A stretch of 64,000 bases of DNA from Anarhynchus alexandrinus. Its lineage: Eukaryota; Chordata; Aves; Charadriiformes; Charadriidae. A program made the translations under genes and the position numbers. Within the stretch, counting starts at the first letter, position 1; each line of letters starts with the position of its first letter. Where the stretch lies: the NCBI GenBank assembly GCA_008711295.1, contig VUYV01000054.1:4675117-4739116 (forward strand), written 5' to 3'. The notes under the pieces are model-generated. The model did no database searches and was not told where the DNA came from. It worked only from the letters and a program-made list of their open reading frames with translations. Below, piece by piece: positions 1 to 11,900 of this stretch.

Positions 1-989
1 AATATCCAGGAGTCTACTAACCAGAAATCTTAAGCTTCAATTCTCTACCCTCTGAACATAAGAATGTTAGGATAAGAAAACAGTATTTTGCACCAAAAAG
101 AAGATAGTCCCCTTACACGGATTCTAGGAGCACATCTCAATTTGTAAAATTACATAAGCTTTACACAAAGCAAATGCTCTCCGGTGACAGTTGTCATAAA
201 TTAAACTGACGCACTGGCCAAGGCAACTGTAAGTAATGGTTCTGAGTAGTGAATGAACTCAGAAAAAGATCCGAGATCAAATTTTACCCAGTTTCTTAAT
301 AGAATCTCTGGCGGCATCCTCTTCCATTCTAATTAACCAGTGAAAACAGGAACTACGCACATCATAACATCCCTGGAACATCTACAGAAAATCATTTTAT
401 TACTTTCCCACATAAGTAAAGTATTTTTAGCTTCTTTCAAATAAAGTTGCAGCGAATGAAAGGAAAGCCAGCATCATATGATATGCTAGCTCTCTGCATA
501 ACATATGAAGTGTTTTGTACTCCATTGTAGTTAACATATTACAGGATTAGACAGAAAGAAACTCGTCTAATTTTACCACATATACGAAATCAGTACATGT
601 TTAATGTCATATGCAGTGACTTCTCAGTCTTTCCACATCAGTGCTTGTTTTGGAATTTAAGCAGCAAACTGTTGCAAGACTCAGAGATCATCAAAAGATA
701 CGATTTCTACCTTAGAAAAGCAGAGAGATCCAACGACATAGTTCCCTTCCTTACAGACCAACACATTCAAAGAGACCCATAGCATATGCAAAGCAGATGT
801 TCTTGGTGTAGCACATAAACCTGCACGGTATTTCCATTAGGGCATATCCATATGAGGTGACCGACTGACTGGAAGACAGGATAGTGCTGACTAGAAATCA
901 TGCAAGTCCTAAACTATTCTCAGTGTTTACATCAGGAAATTACATTTTAATTTTGGCAGATGATACCGGAATATGCCTGTTTTACATAC
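1..989 (-). other. RALGPS2: RALGPS2 intron, partial (runs off the left edge)
   Basis: This is the start of the intron that follows the PH-domain exon ending at 990. The donor reads GTATGT at 989-984 on the minus strand. I looked on the minus strand for the next PH-domain exon, which would encode the last roughly 75 residues of the protein, and did not see it, so it should lie beyond the left edge. A short plus-strand open frame at 597-782 has no recognisable content. No repeat family was recognised. Confidence 0.75.
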
Positions 990-1082
990 ATGTTTTCTCT
1001 CTGTGGCCTTCAGAGATTTTGCAGCATAGTAGAAGAGTTGGGTTCCACACAGTGCTACCCAGTATTTTGTCCAAGATGCTAC
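990..1082 (-). CDS. RALGPS2: RALGPS2 exon: PH domain, second part
   Basis: This exon has 93 nt (31 codons, phase 0 at both ends) and encodes [15 protein letters not shown] followed by [16 protein letters not shown]. This is the beta-strand region of the PH domain, with the typical tryptophan-containing strand (SWTKYWV). The acceptor is a CTCTCTAG and the donor is GTATGT. The exon starts with GT (GTAGCA). It continues directly from KEGKKPT in the exon at 1753-1858. The PH domain is expected to bind phosphoinositides and bring the exchange factor to the membrane. The rest of the PH domain is outside the window. Confidence 0.93.
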
Positions 1083-1752
1083 CTAGAGAGAAAAGAGAAG
1101 TGCAACGGATAAGCAAAATGTATCATAATATTGAGATGCAAAATAGCAGGCATCATCCCGCAAGAACATGACAGCACTAACTGTCCAACCAAACCATCAG
1201 CCATGTTTCCAAAGCTGCTGTTTACAGTTATTCGTGTAGGCCTATGAATGCATTAAAAATCTAGAAAGCAGAAAGAACATGCCTTTCCCCACTAATCTGA
1301 GAAAAAAATTGTGCATTTTATTCTATCCTTTCTGCAACCCTTATTGAACACTTCATTGAGTTAAGAGTATGTTTGTCCCTTTCCCATTTTATGTACTGCC
1401 ATAAGGTATCCCCCATTGTCATGAATATGTATTTTGATTTATTATTCACAAACATATGTGATGCAAACGCTAAGGGTTATTATTTATTGATAAATTGTTA
1501 GGATCCACCTACTGTTCAGAAAGACAAATTATGCTCCTCTCAACTTCTCTTCTGCTCCCTAGATTGTGGGTATAGCCTTACAAACTGGAGAAATCCACCA
1601 AACAGAAGAATGCAAACTCTAGCAGTGACCCTTAACCTTAATCAGCAAGGCAGAGGAGATTGCAGATACTTGAATTAGCTGCACAATGGCCATTTTATTG
1701 TATTTATGACTGGGTAAAGGAAGAAGGTAAAAAAATGAATTAAAAATCTTAC
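1083..1752 (-). other. RALGPS2: RALGPS2 intron (670 nt)
   Basis: This short intron lies between the two PH-domain exons, with GTAAGA at the donor and CTCTCTAG at the acceptor. The sequence is AT-rich. I see no repeat or other feature in it. Confidence 0.85.
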
Positions 1753-1858
1753 TGTAGGTTTTTTGCCTTCTTTGAGCAAAGTCTTCCTCCGGAGAACACC
1801 TTGAATAGTAACTGCTCCTGGATACAAATGAACAGCCAAATCTTCAGATTCTAGGGAG
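1753..1858 (-). CDS. RALGPS2: RALGPS2 exon: start of PH domain
   Basis: This exon has 106 nt. One base completes a split serine codon and 35 codons follow, encoding SLESEDLAVHLYPGAVTIQG then VLRRKTLLKEGKKPT. This is the beginning of the PH domain (the G-x-L-x-R-K first strand). The acceptor is CTCCTTTCAG and the donor is GTAAGATT. The entry phase is the same whether it is joined to the 78-nt exon at 3424-3501 (KAS-S-SLESED) or directly to the exon at 7147-7201 (PAFE-S-SLESED). The middle exon can therefore be skipped without a frameshift. Confidence 0.95.
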
Positions 1859-3423
1859 CTGAAAGGAGCATATGAAGATTTGCATGAAAAAACATTTTTC
1901 CTAAAGTAGTTTTCCAATCATTACCACAAACTAATGCAAACATCTGTATTTTAATTTAGAAATGTCAACTTTTTATTTATTGGACTTCATTGTGGAAAAA
2001 GACTCTGGCTGTTACAAGGAATTGCGGTTGTGGAATTTACACTCACAAGCAAAAGTGATCAGAAAAATTAATGAGCCAAGCAGGTAATCCTTAATTTAAA
2101 AAAATAAAACTCAAGACAACTGAAATACAAGAACAATTAAGTTTAAAAAACAAACGTTTGAACTGCATTCATACTGTCGCTGTAGGTGTTAAAACCTCTC
2201 CTTCAGCCCTTGCAAGAAAGATTGAGTATTTTTTTTTGTTAGAAACAGTGGAATCATTAGCACATCAAAAACGAAGCATAGCTCAAACATGCACAATCTT
2301 TAAAATATCTGAAAGCAAGAAGAATGGGCAGGAGCAGTAATAAAGACTAGAAACCCGAACCATAGCTTTAAGGTGTCTTAATGCATCTGGTGCTCTACTA
2401 ATCATCAACCCTATGTAGGATCTAAGAGCAATGGGACAAAATAAATGCCAGGTCCAGCACTGTGAAAAGGAAACTTAGCTTTATTAAAATTACAAAGCTG
2501 ACTGGCTTACAAAATGTTCTCAATCAGAAAAAATTTACAACAGAAATAATTTCAGTAAATGTCAATCAGAGCATATAACTTAATTGCTGAACCAAGCAGC
2601 TTTCTAGGAAAGCCAAGACATTGAACAGCATCTGAAACTCGTTTTGAAGCTAGGATTTGCTGTTTCATCCATCCTAACATTCATGAATGTTTAAAGTAAA
2701 TTGGAAATCTAGCAAACATTTTCATTGCAGCACCTACAGAGGATGATGATATGGAGACAGTTTTGGACATTGACAGATGTGAACGTGAGTTTAATTCAGT
2801 GAGACAATGCTTGCTTCTTGACAAGACAAAAGTTTCATAGTTAATGGCTACTCTCTCCCAACTACAGTGCCACACAGCTGGAGACAGAATTTGTATTTTA
2901 ATTAATCAGAATAATTGGTTATATTACTATGTCAGCTTGTAAATACTACTACATATAATGAATTTGGGCCAATTTCAATGCGTTGCTCATTTTAGCCATC
3001 TTTCTTATTTCAGGCAAGAAGGGAAAAGAAATTCAATACAGAACTGCCACCAAAGAAAACATCTTGAATGCCATCAATTAGCACAAGAAGCAGCTTTGTT
3101 GTCCACATGAGAACTACCAACACTGCTATGCAGTGGTGGGCAGTTAAAAAGCTATCTCTGATAAAACATCTTTAAGCCTTCATATAAAGATCCAATGGTT
3201 CAGAATTTGGATTTGCAGACGAGAATGAACAAAAGCCCTCATGGTGATACAGATTAAATCATAGAGAGGAAAGCTTTAAGTCTGAGAAAAAGGTCTCTAC
3301 CTTTATTTCAACATGTAAGTTAGAAAGATAACAACGGAAAACACGGACTTAATTATTAAACCAAACCAAATCACCAACACCAGAGGGAAAGCTTGACACC
3401 TCTGTGTGCAGTGGGGATTGTAC
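1859..3423 (-). other. RALGPS2: RALGPS2 intron (1565 nt)
   Basis: The donor is GTACAATC at 3423 downward and the acceptor is a CTCCTTTCAG just above 1858. The sequence is AT-rich and I recognise no mobile element. A few short open frames (for example 2158-2340 plus and 2681-2875 minus) resemble nothing known to me. Confidence 0.85.
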
Positions 3424-3501
3424 CTGCTGGCCTTCATGTGGCCTCGATAGCCATTTCGTGACACTCTTGTCCCCGGACCGAGAGAATGGTACAACCTGTT
3501 C
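3424..3501 (-). CDS. RALGPS2: RALGPS2 exon: 26-codon linker cassette
   Basis: This exon has 78 nt (a multiple of three) with phase 2 on both sides. It encodes R-NRLYHSLGPGTRVSRNGYR then GHMKAS. It lies in the linker between the Ser-rich segment and the PH domain and is rich in basic and tyrosine/serine residues. The acceptor is CCAACAG and the donor is GTACAATC, a weak donor with C at +5 intron context. Because its length is symmetric and the flanking split codons (AG|C) still make serine when it is skipped, it behaves as a cassette exon. I recall that human RALGPS2 isoforms differ by 26 residues in this region. Confidence 0.9.
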
Positions 3502-6500
3502 CTGTTGGATTCCATTATAAATTGTACGTATTACATATACTTTTATTCACACAAACAGCATGACTGCTAAAATAGCACAGTATTTTTTTCGTGTGCGTAT
3601 CACAAAGCCACTTCTTCCACATAAGAAACAGAGGATAATTTTAATTAGAAAAATGCATGCAGGTATGGATACCATGTTTTTTATTTCATCAGATGTTCTC
3701 TTTGTCAGTACTCATGATACTGAAGTGTTTTACTGGCGCTGAAGAATAACACATTTTGAGACCAAAGTCTGCATTTAGTTCTTAGAGATTAAATCAGTGT
3801 CAAGGAACCACATTAATAAAACTTGTATGTCTTCAAATCCTGACTATAGATGTTACTACCAAAAATTATTCAAATTCTGAGTATGCACACGCACAAGCTG
3901 TTGGGCTGAAAGGAATCAAAAGCACTATTAGAACATGACTGACACTGCTTAAAATACTGTTGTATTAAGTAACAAAGCTAGCTAAGCAACATTTCAATTC
4001 CCCAGTTCATACAAGCTTTAAACTTTACCTGTAAACTTCACATTTTAGAGTCCTTAACCTGATCTATACTATTATCCATAGCCAGGACTTGTGTTCTAGA
4101 CCTGCCTTTTGAATACTGCTTTGTTTCACTGAACCTTTTTTTTTTTGGATCAGATCTCTTAGTTGACTGAATTCCATTAAAGTCAACAGAAGCATATGCA
4201 ATTTGTCCTCACCTGCTATTTTTTATCCATTTTCCTTTTTGCTTGTATTATATGTTGAAAGACTGAAAAATCAGCTCTGATTCTGCAGAAGCAGGCAGTT
4301 AAGTACAAGATTATGAGAATTTTACAGGCACAATCTCCTACATACTATAAATCTAACAATCTGTCACCTGGGAGAGGGGCTTTGTATTCGCTGGATAGGG
4401 CTGTATTTCTCAGAATGGAAAACAAACAAGTAGCAATGTCATGTTTCAGTCTGAACTCAAAGTAGCATACAGCAGTCAAACAAAACAGCATTAAAGAAGG
4501 GACACAGTAAAGGTCAGCAGCATTAAAGAAGAATGTTTGTTTTTTTTTTTTTTTCTTGTTTTTTGTTTGTTTGTTTTTAAACCAGCTCAAACTATTGCCT
4601 TTGCTGCAGGAAGAATTATCAAAAAGACACTAATGTATTACCTTCTACTAATCTATCCCAGAATATGCCATCATTTGTTTTTAAACATAACTGATATCTT
4701 TGAATTTATTAAATATTTTTTAAAAATACATTCAAGATACAGACAAATAAAGTAATAATTAAAATGAAGGAATGAAAGCCGTAAGGTAAGCTGTATATTT
4801 GTGTGTACATATATTTTGCATGCAAATGAAACACATTTTCTTCTTACCTTTAAACTTGTTTTTTTTGCATAACAAGGAGGCTATCACTCTTGCATTCAAG
4901 CTATTTCAGGGATATCTATTCAGAGACACTTGGGAGACCAATGAGACTGAAGTGTCACTTAGTATACTGTCCTTAACATGATATAAATGTCAGGACTTGG
5001 AATTAAAGTCCTTTGAGTAATTTTGATTAGCCTAAAGGGAACACCCCAATTCTGAAAGATCGTACTCAAGTTTCAGACTGTTTCTGTTGTACTTAAAAAC
5101 AATCAGTGACTCTAATTCTCATCCCTTCCATGTTTCCCAGTTACAAACCATAGGAGGGCCAGGAAAAGCAGGAATATTTAATACAATTCCATCTGTTACC
5201 TGGGGAATCTGTGTGTGGAGTATCTAATTACTTCCTGTTAGGCATACTATGCAGATTTAAGCCCTCCTACCCAAAGATCCTGTTCCTAAATCACTGGGGA
5301 ATATTGAATTTCCACTCGCCCTGCATAGGAAGTAATCATTAATAACACTGGAAGTATCCCAATTTTGCCAGTAGCAAATTAATGCTTCTCCCTCACTCTT
5401 TTATAAGAACGAAAACCCACTGTACGGACCAAAACAAGATAGATGCTCTCTCTAGTTATCTTGAATTTTAACATTTGCATTTCAGTGTATTACCTATTAA
5501 ATTCCACAACATGTTTCATCATCTTATAAACTGTGAAACAGACACAAGGTTGCTGAGTATCTCTAGCAATTCCACACATGACGTTTTGAATGTCTGTAAG
5601 GAACCCAATCCCTCTCCCTGGAAACAGGCAAAAGGACTCACCCTCAAAAGCATGGAATTTCAAACACAGTTCCCGAACAGCACTCTCAGGAGAGAGGAAA
5701 GTACTGAAGGCAAGTGGAATTTGAAGGAGCAGGCATCTTCTGGCATAATTTTTTGATATGGAGCAAACCTTTTTAACTGGGGGGAGTCTGGGCCAGCCAG
5801 TTCTCATTATGACACAGATGAAAAACATCTGCTTTGTCTCAGAAGTCCACACAACTCTGGAGAGTGTTATCATTCTCTAAAAACATGAGCTTAAGCCTGA
5901 ACCTTACTAAAATTTTAAGTTTCTTATGCTACTTAAGGTAAAAACACTCAGTTCACCACTTTGTCTAAGGCCTTCCCACATAACTTTTGAGAAATAACTT
6001 TGAGAAATAACCTGAACTCAATTAATTCCATAATGCATCAGGGAAGGAAAACCAAGAAGAAAACCTTTTGAAAGTTACAGGTTGCATCACTGAGCGCATA
6101 CAAGTTACAGATTTTCTTTCTGACTCAATTTTCTTTCTATGATCATATGGAATGCTCTTATTGCCTACATAATGGAATCACAGGGGCACTTCCTCATGTA
6201 TGTAATCATATTTATAGCATTTCACCTTTGGCACTGAGATATTTTCAAAGATTTCTTCCAAAAAGTAACACATAACTTCAACTGCTTCAATGAATTCAAG
6301 CAGAATATAAGGTTTGTGGTAACGGTTCCTGACTATAAGGAGAAAGTTCTTTGGCAAAAATTTCTATGAAACATCTTCAAAGCATGGTAGAAAAAGTAAT
6401 CCATGGCAACTCTGAAGCTGATCAATCACCCAAAATTGAATTATAGAAGGAATCTATGCACTGTATTGTGCATCTTACTGAGCTGTGGGAAGATGAAATT

Positions 6501-7146
6501 TCCACCTTTTACTATGTTAAACTACAGATCTTAGTCTTTTTCCACATTCCCAAATACAACATGGGAAAGGATTGAAGTGGTCCATGTCACCTGAGCAGGC
6601 ATTTGCAGGTATTTGGATAAGGAGCAGGATATTAATTCTGAACCACAAAATCAGACATTAGCAAGGGGCATTACTGTGCCTTCCTGTGTATAACAGGGGC
6701 AAGTAACACTGAAGAGCAGATGGGAGAGACAAAACAGGTGACAACGTCAATGCCAAGAACAAAGGGACAAAAAATGGATGAAATCTCAGGGAAAGTAAAA
6801 ATGTAAAACAGATAGGTCACATGAATAGCATACACAGGATATACAAATATATAAAACCAGAAAAATCATTTAGGGTTTAATGGTACTCTGGTTGAGCTAC
6901 TTAGAAGAATGTGTGCAATGAGTAAGCACCCAATTAGACAAAAGCCCTATTAACTACTAGTGAGCAGAAGGTACTTCTCTGCTGCTTTAACAGATCCAGT
7001 GAACTTACTACAGTTTATTAATATACTTACATACAGAAGATCTCTAGATCACTAGAATAAAGCATAATTTTCAGAACTGAGTGAGAGATTGTAAGTAGCT
7101 ATGTCTGAATAGAGAAATGCAGGTTTTGAGTGGCAGTTTTTCTTAC
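3502..7146 (-). other. RALGPS2: RALGPS2 intron (3645 nt)
   Basis: This intron lies between the exon at 7147-7201 and the 78-nt cassette exon. It contains a T15 run at 4540-4554 followed by TG/TTG-rich low-complexity sequence. Overlapping open frames near 5475-5873 exist on both strands (93 and 127 codons) but have no recognisable domain. I see no CR1 or other mobile element. Confidence 0.8.
4540..4590. repeat. T-rich simple repeat
   Basis: A run of 15 T at 4540-4554 is followed by TTCTTGTTTTTTGTTTGTTTG-type low-complexity sequence. It may be the decayed A-tail of a minus-strand retroposon, but no element body is recognisable next to it. Confidence 0.6.
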
Positions 7147-7201
7147 CTTTCAAATGCTGGCCAGGAAGTTTCTTCACTGAGTTCAGAACCATCACTGCTA
7201 C
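7147..7201 (-). CDS. RALGPS2: RALGPS2 exon: linker SSDGSELSEETSWPAFE
   Basis: This short exon has 55 nt: two bases complete a glycine codon, 17 codons encode SSDGSELSEETSWPAFE, and two bases (AG) are left for the next exon. It belongs to the acidic, serine-rich linker between the proline-rich region and the PH domain. The acceptor is TTTTTCAAG, which has a shortened pyrimidine tract. The donor is GTAAGA. It joins G-SSDG upstream to the exon at 18177-18328 and downstream to either 3424-3501 or 1753-1858. Confidence 0.93.
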
Positions 7202-8839
7202 CTTGAAAAAGATAAGAATATACAATACTTTATTTCATCATCTACAATCCATCTATTTCAATTATGGATGTTTCTCCTCAGAATACTTAAGAGTAAACAT
7301 ATAAAAAATACTTCACTAAAATACTGCAGTGAAAATACTTGGTGATTTGCTTCAGGAATTTCACACAAACCAAGGTAGAGATTTGAAGGGACTGGGTCTA
7401 GGTGCATATTAAAAGGTGAAGAAAAGGAGCAATAAAAATTTAAAGAACATCCTAAACGCAGATTTGTCTCATTAACACAACAAGCACCTAAAAGGAAAAG
7501 TCACTTATTTACATAATTCCTTATGAAGTCATACATGGTTATGACAAAGAGGTGCAAATTTGCAGTAGTGCAAGCTCATTGCTCAATTTCCAGTCCATTA
7601 GAAGGCTTTGCTGATTTGAGAAGCCTTAAACAGCTTCTTAAATCTATCTCCCACTTACTATATCAGATCACAACAGTATTTTTTCCTTCTGTGCTTCACA
7701 AAGTAATCCAATGTTACTGCAAGTATTTTATTTTAAACACTGAAAGCAGAGGAAAAACACAAAATCCAAATATCTGATGCATCCACTCATGGCAAGCCCC
7801 TAAATAACACACTAACTTTCCAATTACAGTAAATCTCATCAGCCTGAAAATTAGTATTTAAACACAGACACAAGGTAGCATTATCTGTAATGTTGCTAAA
7901 AATCCATAAATATATATCAATATACAAATACGGCTAACAGAACTCAGTAACTTCAGTTACTAACTGTACTATAAACTATGTTCAAGCTGTTGTCTTACCA
8001 GCTCTTCATCTTTCAGACCAGACCAGCTTTCTATGCCAGCTACAATCCTTGCCCAAGCAAGCCTTGTGTTTTTGGCTCCAGACAATCCCCACTCCACAGT
8101 TTCAGCCTAATTCAATGTCAGTCAGTGCTAAAAGCCCACCTTTTGGTACTCTAACTTGACAGCTTGTTTGCTCTGCCTGCTGAATACACATATACAGTGA
8201 TTTTCAGGCAAACTAAAAAAAAAAAAAAAAATCTGAACCAGTGCACCTTACTTAAGGGTTCCTGCAGAGTAACAAAGGCTGAAAATGGCAACAAGTTCCC
8301 AGTAATTTTACACAGCAAATCAGCAGGGAACAGTGGTGTCCTGAAGAATAAAGATAATCCGTACAAAGGTAAGTCTAGATGTCCACTGAGTAAACAGAGT
8401 AAAGATGGAGGCAATAAAAATTCACACACAGTGGGGTTAATTCCAGCCAAGAGCCATGAAAATCTCAGTGTGGACTGAAGTTCTCTCTGTGTAAAATCCA
8501 AGAGAAAATACATGCGTTTATCCACCAGCCAATTCAACTTAGATGCCTCTTTTCCAAGTGTTAGCTCAACATCCTCACATTAACACGATCTCTGAGGGAT
8601 ACTAGATAATATGGCCTCAGCTTACCCTGAACCTGTCCTAAAGGAAGGTCTTAACCTGCTTCACACTAACATTCTTGTAAAAGGGTCTTGTATAGTGGAA
8701 GAAGCTAAGAGACATAAAAAAGCGATGTTTCACTGGAGCTACTGGCTCCGAAGCTAGACATAAAGGTCTTCAAGAATGGGAGTACAATACTTAACAGGTG
8801 ACTAATTATTTTCTAGAAGTGTCTTTAAGATTTTAGTAG

Positions 8840-8897
8840 AGTCATAGAATAGTTTGGGTTGGAAGGGACCTTTAAAGATCATCTAGTCCAACCCCCG
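8840..8897 (-). mobile_element. CR1 LINE 3'-end fragment
   Basis: The plus strand reads GTCATAGAATAGTTTGGGTT then GGAAGGGACC and TTTAAAGATCATCTAGTCCAA. This is the reverse complement of the conserved 3' end of the avian CR1 retrotransposon. Only about 58 bases remain, a strongly 5'-truncated copy, which is usual for CR1. It points the same way as RALGPS2 transcription. Confidence 0.9.
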
Positions 8898-10023
8898 AAG
8901 TAGTACTTACATTCTCAGATCATTGATCCTGAAGCGTTCAAAGGCTTAAAAGGTTACAGCAGTACGTAGCTTGCCCATAAAAGAAAAGTACAGTTACTTA
9001 TACTTCTGTGACTTATGTTTCCTCTGTAGCTGTGAGGACAGCATATCAAAGAGCCAGTTACTACAGTTGAGTAAGTGTTCTTACTTCATGTGACTGTCTG
9101 CACAAATTTAATCTATCAGCAAACATTCTGGTGCCACAAAGCTGGTGACTAAAAAGTGACTATAAAAATAATCAAAAGTTCTGTTTGGCATAGTTTACAT
9201 CTGACCAGCACTATGGAAAAGTAAGAGAATGTGTGGACTGAACTCCACATTGTTCTATGTGCTTTCATACAGGAATACTGCCAGACAGATCACGAAGTAT
9301 CCCAGGCAAAACTGGAATAACCAGTTGGAGTAACCTATCCATATGCAGCCTGCTGTTGCAGTAGAAGTCTTTGCAAAAACCCAAAACAAAGCTTACAGTT
9401 TCTTGGAAGAAACAACTGTGACTTAATATTCTACATCTGCATCACAAGGAAAAGCTCAATGATTTATTTAATCCAAACAAAAACACAGCTGCACTCTCTG
9501 CAAGGCAAAGTGTCTTCAAACAAACAGTGGGGTTTGGGGATGCAAAGACAGAATCAGATGTAACAGAATTCAGAGACAACTTTAAGCAGGTATTTTGGGT
9601 AAGACCTCCAAGCTGACTGTCTTTGAGGAAGACTGTTTATAGTAGAATATCTTATAGTAAGATCTTAAAGTTCTGTAATCCTTTTAGCAGGTGGAATGAC
9701 AATTAGGAAGGTAGGTTTCAAGAATTACATTTTCTTGATGGTTTCTCAAGAAAGGGAATCCAGCATCCTGGACCGTTGCAAAGACAAGAGTGAATTGCTT
9801 GAGCCATTTAAACACAAGGGAGCACAAGTAAGAGAATGGCATGAATAGGAAGTGAGTAACTAATGCTACTATCAGGTGCACTCACATCAAACTAAGGCAC
9901 AGACTACATTATTCTAAGCAAATGTAATAGTCCAGAATAGCAGGTCCTGGAACATTTCTAAGAAGGCCTGATCCAGACCTGTAGAAATAGAGAATCTCTC
10001 CTACTTACGAATTTTGTAATAAA

Positions 10024-10255
10024 TCTGGCTGGAAGGGACCTTGGGAGATCATCTGGTCCAACATCCTACTCAAATATAACTCGGCAATCAGATTGTTGAG
10101 GGTCTCATCTAGTCATGTTCTTCAAGAATACAGTGTCTACAATCTCTCCGAGCAACCTGTTACTGTGTTTCACAACCTGCATGTGAAAAAAATTTTCCTT
10201 GTTGCTACCTGGAGCAGTATGTTCTGCTAAATGGTGCAGTAATTCCTGTTTGCCC
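10024..10255 (-). mobile_element. CR1 LINE 3'-end fragment, older copy
   Basis: The plus strand carries GGCTGGAAGGGACCTTGGGA, then GATCATCTGGTCCAACATCC and further CR1-like blocks such as CTCCGAGCAACCTGTTACTG and AAAAATTTTCCTTGTTGCTA. The order matches the reverse complement of a CR1 3' end plus part of the sequence upstream. It is more diverged than the copy at 11536-11900, suggesting an older insertion. The terminal ATTCTATGAT motif is missing or decayed, so the boundaries are approximate. Confidence 0.8.
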
Positions 10256-11535
10256 TAGTCATCCAGCCAACACTGAAGTTATTAGAGACAATAAAAGTCT
10301 TATTTATTTCCTTATTACTGCATAGATTTAGCTTTATATTAACAAGAAGTGCAACTTCAATATGACTTGAGGTCTACTTGATTAAGGCCCATGTGATAGA
10401 AACCCATATAATTAGAATCCACTAACAAATTATGAAGCAATTTTTATATTTAAAAAAAGGTTCATACATTAAAATTTTATCTGAAATGACATTTTGATGG
10501 CAACTATACTGGCTTTGCCAAGAAAGTTACATTTCAAACACTGTACTAAGTCCTCTACAGAAAGATTTAAAAGCTAGTGTTTTTTAAAAATGCAAAACAG
10601 CTGAAACGTCATCTTTCAGAAAGTGATAATCCTTGTTACAGTATCAGTACAGTTACAAAAGTTAAATGAATTTGGGGGATTCATAAACAAAGTTTCATTT
10701 AAAAAATTTAACCTATACAGAAATTACACATTTAAAAGCAATGTTAATTTGGAAAAAAAGTGAGCCAAATATCACAGCTATTGATTTAACATTTATATTG
10801 ATGCTTATACATGTTTTAAAAAATTGTAACAACAAGTTGGAAAAGGCTGAATTTTAGGATTTGACTAGCCCTCTAACAACTATATAGAACATCTGTAACA
10901 GGGTTTTTTTTAGATTCTAAAAAACTCCAGAAGGTTTCTTTGCACAACAGAAGTTCTGGTACTAAAAAACCCCCTTTCCCGAAAATCAAAAGAATATAGA
11001 TTACATCCCTCCTTCCAAAACAAAACAGAGGTGAAAGGAACTGTTTATAACTTACTAAAAGTTAGATGCCTAGCCAAATTCCTTCTAAACATTAAGTGCA
11101 CTATTTGACTATCACCTCAACTGGAAATATTTCATTCATTCAGTACTTTAAAAATATATCACCTTCTTAAATTCTTCTCAAGTATGTACTCGATATTTTG
11201 AGTTTTTCCAACAACCTCAAGCAGGTCTTCAGGTTAAACTTAATAACAAATCCTAGGTAGTATAAATCCTTTCGATTAAGTAATGTTCTACACAAGTTTT
11301 GGTTTTATGAAAAAGCCACTTGACAGAAACCACTATCTTCCTAGTTTTCTTTAATGCTAAAAAAATTTAACATTTCTTGTACAGGATTAAAAAAAATAAA
11401 AAATCAGAGTTGTGTTTATCTTTACTGCATATCAGGAAGGCTTTTTCCTATCTTAGAAACAGCACTTGGCAAAATTTATTTTTGCTAACTGTGCTAATGA
11501 TTATCGGACAAATTTCAGGGTTATTTAGACAGGGA

Positions 11536-11900
11536 AATCATAGAATCACAGAATGGTTTGTGTTGGAAAGGACCTTAAAGATCGTCTAGTTCCAACCCCC
11601 CTGCCATGGGCTGGGACACCTTCCACTAGACCAGCTTGCTCAAAGCCCCATCCAACCTCGCCTTGAACACTTCCAGGGATGGGACATCCACAACTTCTCT
11701 GGGCAACCTGTGCCAGTGTCTCACCACCTCAGAATAAAGAATTTCTTCCTAATATCTAATCTAAATGTACCCTTTTTCAGTTTAAAACCTCTACCCCTCG
11801 TCCTATCACTACAGTCTCTGATAAAGAGTCCCTCCTCATCTTTTCTGTAGGCCCCCTTTAGGCACTGGAAGGCTGCTATAAGGTCTCCCTGGAGCCCTCT
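11536..11900 (-). mobile_element. CR1 LINE fragment with end of ORF2 and 3' end
   Basis: The plus strand begins with ATCATAGAATCACAGAATGG and continues GGAAAGGACCTTAAAGATCG, the reverse complement of a CR1 3' end. Translating the minus strand upstream of that end gives the typical C-terminal tail of the CR1 reverse-transcriptase protein, with blocks LQGDLIAAFQCLKGAYRKD, SDRTRGRGFKLKKG and FRLDIRKKFFILR, then in another frame a HWHRLPREVVDVPSLEVF-like block. The frame change and internal stops show the copy is dead. It is the longest and best-preserved mobile element in the window, in sense orientation within the RALGPS2 intron. Confidence 0.93.

Noticed and set aside
597..1171. Two plus-strand open frames (597-782 and 884-1171) as possible genes
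   Set aside because: The second overlaps the RALGPS2 PH-domain exon (990-1082) in antisense and is only its shadow; the first has no recognisable content and no splice support.
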